A stretch of 60,000 nt of DNA from Cryptomeria japonica. Lineage: Eukaryota > Streptophyta > Pinopsida > Cupressales > Cupressaceae. The stretch spans positions 436,700,230 through 436,760,229 of the forward strand of contig NC_081407.1 in the NCBI RefSeq assembly GCF_030272615.1. The letters run 5' to 3'. A model generated the notes under the pieces. It saw nothing but the letters and a program-made list of their open reading frames with translations. It was not told where the DNA came from and did no database searches. Made by a program: the position numbers and the translations under genes. How positions within the stretch are numbered: the stretch's first letter is position 1; each line of letters starts with the position of its first letter. Below are positions 12,000 through 23,250 of the stretch, piece after piece.

Positions 12000-12357
12000 G
12001 ATGAAAGATAAATACTTGTGAATAGCTGCCAGTGAAAAACCCCAAAGAACTCTTCAGATCGCTGGTGAAATCGCTCAAGAAGATATCGATCACACTAAAT
12101 TGCCTTAGAATTCCTCTGAATCGCTCTGAATCGCTTTGAATGCAAAGTGATTAGAAATGAAGGGCATCCTTTTAACCTCCAAGAAACCCTAACCCGTCAT
12201 TGATATGAATGACTTCTGATGGAAGATACTGGATCTCAATTAAACATCTCCACACCAGATAAGCATCTCCAATGTCTGGAACATCTTCCAGAACCTCTTC
12301 TCGGGGCATATGCACTATCTTCATGAATTTTTTGTACTCCTAAGGCATTTGTTTTAG
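12000..12357 (-). other. Spacer between element C ORF1 and ORF2
   Basis: No ORF continues through this stretch. On the minus strand it contains GGGTTAGGGTTT (near 12185-12196, a telobox-like motif). It also has short GCGATTCAGAGCGATTCAG repeats at about 12110-12140 ahead of the ORF2 start. It looks like a leader or promoter of a separately expressed ORF2; this is inference. Confidence 0.4.
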
Positions 12358-13470
12358 TTACCGAATGAGCTTCTTGCTGGTGCAGGAGCAACCTCCTCTA
12401 CCGGTTGAGTAACTAGAGCATTTCCATTTGTTGATTGTTCTTCAGACTTCCTGACCCATCTCTGGGTATGATCTTGTCGAATTTCATTAACCTTCTCTTT
12501 ACCTTTCTCATTTGATCCATCATTACCAATTGGTGGATTTTTGCTTCTACAGAAGTTAGCAATATGTCAAACCTCATGCATAACATGTAACATTGTTCTT
12601 TTGAATTTCTTTTTTAAAACTTGTATAATTGTTGGACCTGCACTGATTAGCCATATGTCCAAATTTTCCACATGCATAACATTTAACATTCATTGTGCAA
12701 TCTTCTATCTTATGACCATACTTATTGCATTTAGAACATTGATCGGGAGAAGAATCAGGGTTTTGATTTTCTCTATTTCTACATTGCCTAGCCATGTGAC
12801 CAAATTTATTACAAATAAAGCATCTACCATTAAATTTGTAAGCATTAAGCTGCCTTACCAGTGCCTTATAGTTTTGATCTTCATTTGTAGTACCAAAACT
12901 TTGACCTTGTTCAAATCCAAGTTCAGTGGAATCTCCATTCTGCCTTTGTCTTTTCAATAACTCATCTAGTTGTGTTGAACTAATATTGAATTTTTCTTTA
13001 TACTCACTTGCAATAGTCTGATCATCTCTCAGAATTATCATTTGTCTCTCAAGTTCTTTCTCATTACTCTGGGCTTGTACTAAATCAGTTCTTAGCATAT
13101 CATTTTCATGAACCAAGCTTCCACATTCTTCAAATTTATTTTTCAGAGATACAACAAGATTTTCTTCCTTTTTCTTCTGGTCCTCAATCTCTTTACACAT
13201 CATCATAGTTATAGCTTGCATTTCATTCCTCATAACCATGTTCTCCTGACTCAACTTCTAACATCTCTCATTAAGGGCATCTTTCTCTTCATTATCCTTA
13301 TTCTGCAAAAGTTCCTTCCTCTTGGCTTGAACATATGACAATCTCTCCTATACGACAAGAATGAATTCCTGAGAAAAATTCAATTCATCTTGTAACTTCA
13401 AGTTCTTCATCCTTTCAACATCATAATCCTCAAGTGCTACCTCAAGTTTCTTCTCCAAACTCATATCCAT
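12358..13470 (-). pseudogene. Element C ORF1: coiled-coil protein with four CCHC zinc knuckles (broken)
   Basis: The ATG at 13470 opens MDMSLEKKLEVALEDYDVER, a charged helical N-terminus. A long Lys/Glu/Gln-rich coiled-coil-like region follows to about 12960. Three complete knuckles come next: CFICNKFGHMARQC, CSKCNKYGHKIEDC and CYACGKFGHMANQC. A fourth near 12590-12550 has lost its second Cys to TGA and is shifted by one base; its HIANFC end is readable in the next frame, which continues to a stop at 12358. Other stops are near 13350 and 13261. The layout resembles a nucleic-acid-binding gag-like protein without the copia capsid domain or a protease. Confidence 0.7.
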
Positions 13471-13524
13471 GGATTCCGGATTCAAGATCTTCCTCAAGAT
13501 GTTAAACTTCCTCCGAGGCACAAG

Positions 13525-13538
13525 ACTTCGATACCAAT
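13525..13538 (-). promoter_or_regulatory. Element C primer-binding site candidate
   Basis: Minus-strand TTGGTATCGAAG adjoins the LTR end at 13539. It matches the Met-type site for TGGTATC and then diverges, so either the site has mutated or another tRNA is used. Confidence 0.5.
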
Positions 13539-14520
13539 TGTTAGAATCGAAGAAAACTGAGAGGGGGGGTGGAGGGTGAATCAATGTTCTATAGGAATGA
13601 TCAATTTTAACCTTATTAAAATATTAATTCACCAACTGATATACCAGTACATATAGAATTGAAAGAAGTAAAGCAACCAATAGGCCAATCACACAAATGA
13701 ATACCATAACATAGAGAATTATACATGGAAAACCTCAAAGAGGAAAAACCACGGTGGGATTTGTGACCCACAATATCAATCCACTGGCCATATGAAGAGA
13801 TATTACAAAATATAGGGGCCTGCACTTGCAGGAAGGCTTTCAGCCTACAAAACACTTCTCAATCACAAAATGAGCCTCACTAACTACATACAAATCCAGA
13901 CTACAATTCAGAGAAATTAATAAATTCCAATGATAACATCTTCTATGCCTGAATACAGTTCTGGTTAAGCTCTGCCTGTTTCGGTCTGAAACCCTAAACC
14001 CTTACTAGAATACCCTCTTACATAAATATCCTCACATACATGATCTCTCTTATGTATTTCACATTTCCATTACATTGCATAACCTTACATATCCATATCC
14101 TTGCCTATATACAAAATGATCTATTCAACTGACCTATATACCCCCTTACAATCTATCATGCCTTATGTTGACTTACAAAGATAATTACAATATGAATATA
14201 CATGTCGACTCAATAACATAAACATATGAATATAAAAAATAATTACTGATGTCGAATCTCCCAAATGATGTTAGCCTCCAATACTTATAACCTGATGAAG
14301 TTATGTCGGCCTACAATGCTCGTAACCAAAGAATTCCTTCCAACCTTCTGGTGTCGGTGCCTATGTCGGTGAAGTGTCTGTCGATACATAACTAAACCAA
14401 AATATGAAGCCGAAACATGTTGCCATCAATGACAACATATTGAAACCAACCAAATAAGTGTCAATTGCCAATAGACGAAAGCCTGTTGTCACAAGTAAGT
14501 GAGACGCCTGTCTCCCAACA
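13539..14520 (-). repeat. Element C 5' LTR
   Basis: Starts TGTTAGAATCG and ends TCTCCCAACA on the plus strand, about 982 bp. It has the G-run/GTGAATCA block near 13561-13583, GAGGAAAAACCACGGTGGG near 13740-13758, and AAACCCTAA at 13989-13997. No partner LTR is in the window. Confidence 0.7.
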
Positions 14521-14587
14521 AGAAAAGTCACTTACATGATTCTTAAAGCTACTAGTTCACATTGTGAACAAGAAACATGGTAGGGGG
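14521..14587 (+). other. 67-bp strip of pre-insertion DNA between element C and element D
   Basis: This strip lies between the C LTR end and the D LTR start. With D removed it joins the sequence at 54844. On the plus strand one frame reads through KVTYMILKATSSHCEQETW before a stop, continuous with the coding remnant at 54844-55392. It is probably the same old gene or transposon (inference). Confidence 0.4.
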
Positions 14588-14769
14588 TGTAATACCCTAA
14601 AAATTGTCATCTAAACCATGGGCCCCCAATCTCGACAACATCACCAAGGTCCTAACCAAAGGCAATTAAATCAATCTTGAGCACATTAATTAATTCTCCA
14701 ATCATCAAATATTACATGGAAAATCAATAACTCAATATTAATTAAATATTTATTTAATTAATTGAATCA
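14588..14769 (+). repeat. Element D 5' LTR, left fragment
   Basis: The first 182 bp of the LTR, near-identical to 53674-53855. It ends at the AATCA target duplication of element E; the LTR resumes at 37517. Confidence 0.92.
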
Positions 14770-16265
14770 TGATAACTCAATGATGAATGGATAGTACCAA
14801 ACCGGTACTGAGGGGGGGGGTGAATCAATACAGACAAAAACACATTCCTAAAACTGGTTTGTCAGTAGACACTGTGCTTTGGCAGACAAACAGTAACACC
14901 GGTCTTAAACAGAGTACAACCGGCAAAAACCCAAAGTAACTGAGACAAGCATAAACTGGTTGACACTTATCTTTTCATACAATCTAATACTTCATTTCCA
15001 TTTCACCCTAGTGCATGAACAGGTAGTCTATCATCAAAATATATAAATAGCTAGATCAACATGATTTACCTTCAGACACAAATCACTTAAACCATCACAT
15101 GAATAACACCACACATTACACACAGATTTTTCACGTGGAAATCCAACTGGGAAAAACCATGGTGGGGATGAATACCCACAAGCTATTTTTGAACTCTTTA
15201 GAAGTCCGCTTTGTTAGGAGCCTTGTTCGGTTAAAGACTGATACAATAGATTCTGTTAGGAACCGATCCTATTAGGGATCACCCGGTTAAGGGATGGCTA
15301 GAATACCCTGTTAAGGGTTAAATCATGTTAAAGGTTACCTTGCTAGAGGATTTCAAGAACTCAATGGTTTTGAGTCACCCTATCAAAGGATTTATAGTAA
15401 GCCGGTTAAAGCTACCCTGTTAAGGGATTTCCCAACTGTTGAAGTGGTTAGAGATCATCAGGTATTACAATGATCTGGTAACAACACTCAATGCTAATGC
15501 AGATCCATTTTAGCTCCTCTTCACCTTCTGCACTTACACTCTGCAGGTATCACTTCTCTCCTCTGGTCTGGCAAGAATCACGTATCACTTTACTTGGATA
15601 CACACATAACTTTTTCCAACAACTTTAGAAAGAAACACAACATCAACCATATAGGAAACATATAGGTCGGTAGCATAAATCCTAAACCCTAAACTTGTTA
15701 GGTTAAGCAATTCAAACGGTTCAATCTTGACTGTTGAGTACATTTCATTAAATGCAATAGTCTTGAACCAATCTCAAGATGTTCTTCATCATTCATTTTC
15801 CATTGCTTTCATGGTGGTTGATAACCCATCATGTATTTTCACCGTTTACAGACTTCGCACATTCCCGAGGTAGATAGGAACAATCTCCTTCATGCAAGAT
15901 CCTTCATGTGCACAAGGCTGACATGGCAACACAATCTATTTTTTGTTATAATGCTAACTCATCACACAAAGTCATCGGTTGAGTTACATAGGCTTGAAGC
16001 ACTTCAACTGGAAACCTTGAAGTTGAGACTACCAACCGATAGTCATACAAAGCTTCCATGTACCAGTTCCCATAACCACATGCCGGTTCACCTTGAACAA
16101 ACACACCGCTTAACTTTGGTACATATACCGATTCTTGGTAACATACCGGTTCTCACATATACCGATTCTTGGTAACATACCAGTTCTCTCTTCTTCAACA
16201 TATTGACATCAATGACAATCATACGATGTCATCATGTCCTCATACCGGTTAACATAATGCCAACA
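14770..16265 (-). repeat. Element E 3' LTR
   Basis: Starts TGATAACTCAATG and ends ATGCCAACA. It carries GAGGGGGGGGGTGAATCA near 14811, a CACGTGGAAATCCAACTGGG block near 15133, repeated GTTAAGGGAT-type motifs at 15200-15440, and AAACCCTAA at 15684-15692. The sequence GGCTAGAATACCCTG at 15297-15311 is the empty site for element A. Confidence 0.92.
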
Positions 16266-16266
16266 A

Positions 16267-16277
16267 TCTCCCCCTTT
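16267..16277 (-). promoter_or_regulatory. Element E polypurine tract
   Basis: Minus-strand AAAGGGGGAGA, one base from the 3' LTR. Related purine tracts recur on the minus strand near 16365 and 16427, and the same spacing is seen in element F, so the tract is multiplied as in Sireviruses. Confidence 0.7.
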
Positions 16278-16508
16278 GGCATTGATGGCAATATACAAAG
16301 ATATCTCTCTGCTTCACATCTTCTCCCCCAATTTCTGTAGATATCTTCTCCACTTCACTTCTTCTCTCCCTTTGACAACAATGCCAAAGTGGAGGCACAA
16401 GCTTCCCTATTCCATTATGTTGCTCCCCCTGAGGAGTAGCATCCTTCAACACATCAATCCAAAAAAAAATTGACTATGCAATACCTGACTGATGTGGAGC
16501 ATATACCT

Positions 16509-18951
16509 TTAGTTCACCTCCTGAAGGGGCAACACCCCTAATTCACCTCTTAAGTACATAAATGTAGCCTTTGGGAGAGGCTTGGTGAATATGTCTGCTA
16601 ACTGCTCCTTACTGGAAACATGTTCCAGTGCAATCTCTTTGTTCTTAACCTTTTCCCTCAAGAAATGATACTTAAGCTCAAAGTGCTTGGTTCTAGAATG
16701 TAAAACTGGATTCTTGGAGATGTTAATTGCACTAGTATTGTCACAAAATATACTTACCAGTTCAAATACAGGAGCTTTGAAGCCATTTAATACATGCTTC
16801 ATCCAAATTGTCTGAGTGCAGTTCATGAAAGCTGCAACATACTCTGCTTCCGCTATAGACTGAGAGATGCAACTCTGCTTCTTACTCATCCATGAGACCA
16901 GTCTACCACCGAGAAAGAATGCACCACCGGTTGTGCTCTTTCAGTCATCCACATTATCTACCCAATCAGCATCTGTGAATACTTTCAAGTTGAAATCCTT
17001 GCTATATGGATACCACAATCCATAATAAATAGTTCCCTTCAGATACCTAAGAATCCGCTTGACTGCAACCAAGTGGGATTCTCTTGGACTTTTTTGGAAC
17101 CTTGCAGTAATGCCAACTACATGTGCAATATCTGGTCTGCTATGTACTACATAATGCAACTTACCAATCATTAATTGGTATTCCTTCTCATTAACCAATG
17201 TTGAGTCATCCTCTTTGGATAGTTTACAACCTGTCACCATCGATGTACCAACTGGTTTGCTATCTTCCATGCCAAAGGTCTTCAACACCTCTTTGACATA
17301 CTTAGACTGAGTGATAAAGATTCCATCTTTCATCTATTGAATCTGTAGTCCAATGAAGAACTTAATCTCCCCTATGAGTGACATCTCAAACTCTTTCTTC
17401 ATCTCATCTGCAAACTCATGACTCATCTTGTCATCTCCACCAAAGATAATGTCATCAAAAAATACCTCACAGATCAGGATCTGATCTCCTTCAGATTTCA
17501 AGTAGATATTTCTATCTTCGCTTGTTCTCTCAAATCCAATTTTCACAAGAGGGGAGTGCAGGTGTTCATACCATGCTCTAGGTGCCTGCTTTAGACCATA
17601 TAGGGCTTTATGTAGCCTACACACCATGTCACTATCTTCAGATAGGGCAAACCCATCTAGTTGCTCTATATATACCTCCTCTTCAAGTACACCATTTAGG
17701 AATGAAAATTTTACATCCATTTGATATACTTTGAATCCTTTAAAAGCTGCATATGCAAGAAGCATACAAACTCCTTCCAATCTGGCTACAGGAGCAAAGG
17801 TTTCTCCATTGTCTTCTCCTTCTTCTTGGGCATATCCTTTACACACTAGCTTGGCTTTGTTTCTAATCACTGTGCCATCCTCATTCAACTTATTTATGAA
17901 AAGCCATTTGGTACCTATGACCTTTTTATGCTTCGGTCTGGGTACCAAAGACCATGTACCATTTCTCTCTATCTGGTCAAGTTCCTCTTCCATTGCCTTG
18001 ATCCAGTCTTCATCTTTATGTGCCTCTTTGAATGATTTAGGCTCAAATTCAAAGATCATATATGAGTTTTCTCTGACCTTTCTTCTTGTAAGGAGTCCTG
18101 CATCCTTATCTCCTATGATCTGCTTAGGATCATGATTCAGCTTGACATACCGAGGAGTGGTCTTAACAGATTCCTCTTGCTTTTCTTCTTCATCCTCATC
18201 TCCATTAGTATCAACATCTACATCTACTGGTGTAGGAACACTATTATTGGTACTTGGTTGACTAGCAACCGGTTCCCAGAAGGTTACTACCGATTCATCT
18301 CTTACTTGCTTACTGTCGGTTTCCTCAAGTTTTCCAGAGTTTTCATCAACTCTAACATTGATGCTTTCCATAATTCTCTGAGTCCTATTATTGAAACACT
18401 TGAGAGCTTTTCTCTTGGTGGAATACCCTAGGAATATTCCCTCATCACATTTTGCATCAAACTTTCTCTGGCGTTCGATCCTCTTGATGTAACATTTGCT
18501 ACCAAACACTCTAAAATAGCTAACCATAGGTGTCTTACTAGTCCAATACTCATAAGGAGTTTTATCCTTACCTTTCTTGATGAGTACCCGGTTCATTGTG
18601 TAGACTGCAGTGCTCACCACTTCTCTCCAAAAGGTGTGAGAAACCTTTCCTTGAATCAGCATTGTTCTTGCTGCTTCAACCACGGTCTAGTTATTCCTCT
18701 CTGCTAGGCCATTCTGCTGTGGAGTCTAGGGGGCAGACATTTGCCTCTTGATGCCATGTTCTTCACAATACTTGTTGAATTCACTAGAAGTGAATTCCCC
18801 TCCTTGATCAGTTCTAAGGCACTTGATCCTTTTATCGATTTCCTTCTCCTCTAATGCTCTGAAAGCTTTGAACTTTCCAAAAGCTTCAGACTTATCTTTC
18901 AAGAATGTGACCCACATCATTCTTGAGCAGTCATCAGTGAGAATCATGAAG
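16509..18951 (-). pseudogene. Element E integrase (rest), reverse transcriptase and RNase H
   Basis: The frame resumes at the element F junction with ILTDDCSRMMWVTF. It contains RTDQGGEF (integrase Asp), a broken APQQNG/AERNN region with TAG stops near 18731 and 18690, and KTPYEYW. The RT follows with [33 protein letters not shown] and the catalytic FFDDIIF (Val to Phe just before the Asp pair) near 17455. RNase H has a SIAEAEYVAA motif near 16850 and FTKPLPKATFMYLRGELGVL at the end. Further stops are TAG at 17334-17336 and TGA at 16941-16943. No frameshift was seen. Confidence 0.88.
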
Positions 18952-20538
18952 TGATATCTCAATGATGAACCACTAGTACCAAACTGGTACTGAGAGGGGG
19001 GGGGGTGAATTAGTACAAACACAAATACTGTCCAAAACCGGTTTGACAACAAATACTCCAAATGACTGATAAACAGGGATACCGGTAAAACAGAGTGCAA
19101 CCGGTAACATCCAGTATAGCTCAATCAGTCATGAACCGGTCACTCAATAAGCTTTTCTCTTAGCTCAATACCACAATATCATTATATTCTCATGCATAAA
19201 CTAGTAAACCTAACCATCATATCTTCACAATAGTGAGTTCAATATGTTTTATAGAGAGGCATAAAACATAGAACCTTCATGTGCTTAACAGATAAAATAG
19301 AGCATCACAAGACAAGAGCATTACACATGACACACATATTTTTCATGTGGAAACCCAACTGGGAAAAACCACGGTGGGAATGAATACCCACAAGCTGCTT
19401 TTTGAACCCTTTAGAAGTCCACTCTGTTAGGAGCCTTGTTTGGTTAAGGACATTACAATAGGTTCTGGTAGGAACCGATCCTGTTAAGGATCATCTGGTT
19501 AAGGGATACCCGCTTAAGGATTAAACCCGATAGGGTCACCTTGTTAGAGGATTTTAAGAACTCAATAGCTGAAGGGATCTCCTAATCTTCTCTAGCTTCT
19601 CAAAACTCATTAGCCTCGAGTTACCCGATTAAGGGATTTGAAACAAGCCGGTTAAGACCACCCAATTTAAGGGATTTTGAATCAAGCTAGTTAAGGCTAC
19701 CCTGTTAGGGGATTTTACAACTGTTGAAATGGTTAGAGATCAACAGGTATCACAATGATCTATTAACAACACCCAATGCTAATGCAGATCCGTTTTTGGC
19801 TCCTCTTCACCTTCTGCACATTCACTTTGTAGATATCTCTTCTCTCCTTTGGTCTGGAAAGAAACACATATCACTTTTGTTGGATACACACTCACAACTT
19901 TTGCCAACAACCTTAGACAAAAACCCAACATCGATCTTATAGGAAACACAGAGGTCGGTAGCAAAAACCCTAAACCCTAAACCTGTTAGGTTGAGAAATT
20001 CAAACGGTTCGATCCTGACCGTTGGATCATACTGCATTAAATGCAACAATCTTGAATCAATCTCAAGACATTCTCCATCGTCCATTATCCACTGTTTTCA
20101 TGGCGGCGGATAACCCATCACGCGTTATCACCATTTGACAGACTTCGCACATTCTCGAGGTAGATAGGAATAGTCTTCTTCATGCAAGATCCTTCATGCG
20201 CACAGAGCTTACGTGGCAACATGATCTGTCCTCCATCATACTGCTAACTCATCACACAAAGATCACCGATTGAGTCACATAGATCGGAAACCCCGAAGTG
20301 GAAGCTGCCTACCAACCGGTAGTCATACAATGCTTCCATGTGCCGGTTCTCATAACTACATGCCGGTTCACCTTGAACAAATATGCCTCTTCACTTTGGC
20401 ATATAAACTGGTTCATATATATGCCAGTTCCTCTCTCTTCACCTATCAAATGTGCCAATTCTCACCATGTCTCATATTGACATCAATAACAACATACAAT
20501 ATCATTTTGTCATCATGCCGGTTCACATAATGCCAACA
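18952..20538 (-). repeat. Element F 3' LTR
   Basis: Starts TGATATCTCAATG and ends ATGCCAACA, about 1587 bp. It contains the G-run/GTGAATTA block near 18993, the GGGAAAAACCACGGTGGG block near 19361, GTTAAGGGAT-type motifs at 19480-19720, and AAACCCTAAACCCTAA at 19965-19980. Confidence 0.92.
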
Positions 20539-20539
20539 A

Positions 20540-20781
20540 TCTCCCCCTTTGGCATTGATGGCAATATACAAAAGATATCTTCTCTTCTTCACATCTTCTC
20601 CCCATTTGTTGCAGATATCTTTTCGCTTCACTCCTTCTCCCCCTTTGACAACAATGCCAAAGTGGAGGTACAAACATTTCTGTTTCATCATGCTGCTCCC
20701 CCTGAGGAGTAGCATCCTTCAACACACCAATCAACCAAAACTTTGTCTTTCCAGTACCTAACTAATGTGGAACAATCACTT
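20540..20781 (-). other. Element F tail with repeated polypurine tracts
   Basis: Minus-strand AAAGGGGGAGA adjoins the LTR at about 20540-20550. Further GGGGGAGA-type tracts lie near 20638 and 20697. No envelope-like ORF is present in the 240 bp between RNase H and LTR. Confidence 0.6.
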
Positions 20782-23250
20782 TTAGTTCACCTCCTGAAGG
20801 GGCAATACCCCTAATTCACCTCTCAAATGCACAAATGTTGTTTTTGGGAGAGGCTTGGTGAATATGTCTGCTAACTGCTCCTTACTGGACACATGCTCCA
20901 GTGCAATCTCTTTATTCTGAACCTTTTCCCTCAAGAAATGATACTTAAGCTCAAAATGCTTGGTTCTAGAATGTAAAACCGTATTCTTTGATATATTGAT
21001 AGCACTTGTGTTATCACAGAATATACTTACTGGTTCAGATATAGGGATCTTGAAGCCTTCTAGTACATGCTTCATCCAGATTGTCAGAGTGCAGTTCATG
21101 AAAGCTGCAACATACTCCGCTTCTGTTGTAGACTGAGAGATGCAACTCTACTTTTTACTCATCCACGAGACCAGTCTACCACCGAGAAAGAATGCACCAC
21201 CGGTTGTGCTCTTTCGGTCATCCACATTACCGGCCCAATCAGCATCTGTGAATACTTTCAGATTGAAATTATTGCTATATGGGTACCACAATCCATAGTC
21301 AATTGTTCCCTTCAGATACCTAAGAATCCGCTTGACTACACTCAAGTGAGATTCTCTTGGACTCTTCTAGAACCTTGCAGTGATGCTAACTGCATGTGCA
21401 ATATCTGGTCTGCTATGCACTACATAATGCAACTTACCAATCATTGATCGGTATTCCTTCTCATCAACCGATGCGGAATCATCCTCCTTTGTCAGTTTGC
21501 AACCGGTCACCATCGGTGTACCAACCGGTTTGCTATCTTCCATACCAAAATTCTTCAACACCTCTTTGACATATTTGGACTGAGTGATGAAGATTCCATC
21601 TTTCATCTGCTGGATCTGCAGTCCAATGAAGAACTTAATCTCCCCTATGAGTGACATCTCAAACTCTTTCTTCATCTCATCAGCAAACTCATGACTCATC
21701 TTGTCGTCTCCATCAGCAAACTCATGACTCATCTTGTCGTCTCCACCAAAGATGATGTCATCAACAAAAACTTCATAGATCAGAATCTGATCTCCTTCAG
21801 ACTTCAAGTAGATATTGCTATCTTCACTTGTTCTCTCAAATCCAATCTTCACAAGATGGGAATGTAGGTGCTCATATCATGCCCTTTGTGCTTGCTTTAG
21901 ACCATATAATGCTTTATGTAGCCTACATACCATGTCACTATCTTCAGATAGGGCAAACCCATCTGGTTGCTCAATATACACCTCCTCTTCAAGTACACCA
22001 TTTAGGAATGCAGATTTTACATCCATTTGATATACCTTGAACCTCTTAAAAGCTGCATATGCAAGAAGCATATGAACTCCTTCCAATCTGGCTACAGGAG
22101 CAAAGGTTTCCCCATGGTCTTCACCTTCTTCTTGAGCATATCCTTTGCATACCAGTCTGGCTTTATCCCTAATCACTGTGCCATCCTCATTCAACTTATT
22201 TCTGAACATCCATTTTGTGCCAATGACATTTTTATGTTCCGGTCTGGGTACCAAGGACCATGTACCATTTTTCTCTATCTGGTCAAGTTCTTCTTCCATT
22301 GCCTTGATCTAGTCTTCATCTTTATGAGCCTCTTTGAATGACTTAGGCTCAAATTCAAAGATCATACATGAGTTTTCTCTGATCTTTCTTCTAGTAAGGA
22401 TTCCTGCATCCTTATCACCTATGATCTACTTGGGATCATGATTCAACTTGACATATCGAGGAATGGTCTTAACTAGTTCTTCTTGCTTTTCTTCTTCATC
22501 CTCATCTTCATCAGTATCAGCATTCACTGGTTCAGGAACATTATTACTGGTACTAGGTTGACTGACAACTAGTTCCCAGAAGGTTGCAACCAGTTCATTT
22601 ACAACTTGTTCACTGCCAATTTTCTCAGCCTTCTCAGAGGATTCATCAACTCTTACATTGATGCTTTCCATAATTCTCTGAGTCCTATTGTTGTAGCACT
22701 TGAAAGCTTTACTCTTGGTGGAATATCCTAGAAATATTCCTTCATCACATTTAGCTTCAAATTTGCCCTGATGTTCACTCCTCTTGACGTAACATTTGCT
22801 ACCAAATACCTTAAAGTAGTTTACCACAGGTGTCTTACCGGTCCAATACTCATAAGGAGTTTTGTCCTTACCCTTTTTGATGAGTACCCGGTTCATAGTG
22901 TAAACTATAGTGCTCACTGCTTCTCTCCAAAAGGTGTGAGCAACCTTTCCCTAGATCAACATAGTTCTAGCTGCTTCAACCACAGTCCGATTATTCCTCT
23001 CTACTAGGCCATTCTGCTATGGAGTCCGGGGGGTAGATAGCTGTCTCTTGATGCCAAATTCTTCACAATACTTGTTGAATTCACTGGAAATGAATTCCCC
23101 TCCTTGATCAGTTTTGAGACATTTGATCCTTTTACCACTTTCCTTCTCCACTAATGCTCTGAAAGCTTTGAATTTCCCAAAAGCTTCAAACTTGTCTTTC
23201 AAGAATGTGACCCACATCATTCTTGAGCAATCATCAGTGAGAATCATGAA
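20782..23250 (-). pseudogene. Element F integrase core, reverse transcriptase and RNase H
   Basis: All pieces lie in one frame. Integrase has KTDQGGEF and QNGLVERNN. RT has [25 protein letters not shown] (Pro to Gln), and the catalytic VFVDDIIF near 21765. RNase H has a TEAEYVAA motif near 21110 and ends FTKPLPKTTFVHLRGELGVL. Stops are near 23017, 22953, 22426, 22309, 21877, 21367 and 21148. Compared with element E, nearly all are Gln-to-TAG or Trp-to-TAG/TGA. A 33-bp tandem duplication at 21681-21746 repeats [11 protein letters not shown] in frame just after the catalytic motif. Confidence 0.9.

Larger units (their letters stand above)
2759..14520 (-). mobile_element. Element C: non-autonomous LTR element with two novel ORFs, split by element B
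   Basis: The 5' LTR is at 13539-14520 and a primer-site-like TGGTATCGAAG follows it on the minus strand. Reading leftwards come ORF1 (13470-12358, coiled coil plus zinc knuckles), a 358-bp spacer, and ORF2 (11999-11746, resuming 4580-2840). No protease, integrase, RT or RNase H is visible, although 4.6 kb of its own sequence remains. The LTR carries the same G-run/GTGAATCA block and the GAAAAACCACGGTGGG block found in the Sirevirus-like elements here, so C may be mobilised by them (inference). Its 3' LTR is not in the window, probably displaced by the left-edge element. Confidence 0.6.

Noticed and set aside
14770-16508. Possible envelope-like gene, as in some Sireviruses, between RNase H and the 3' LTR
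   Set aside because: Only about 240 bp separate pol from the LTR in E and F, with polypurine tracts and no ORF.
17731-18431. Plus-strand ORFs of 99-134 codons opposite element E pol, and similar ones opposite F, B and D
   Set aside because: They are shadows of well-supported pol reading frames on the other strand.
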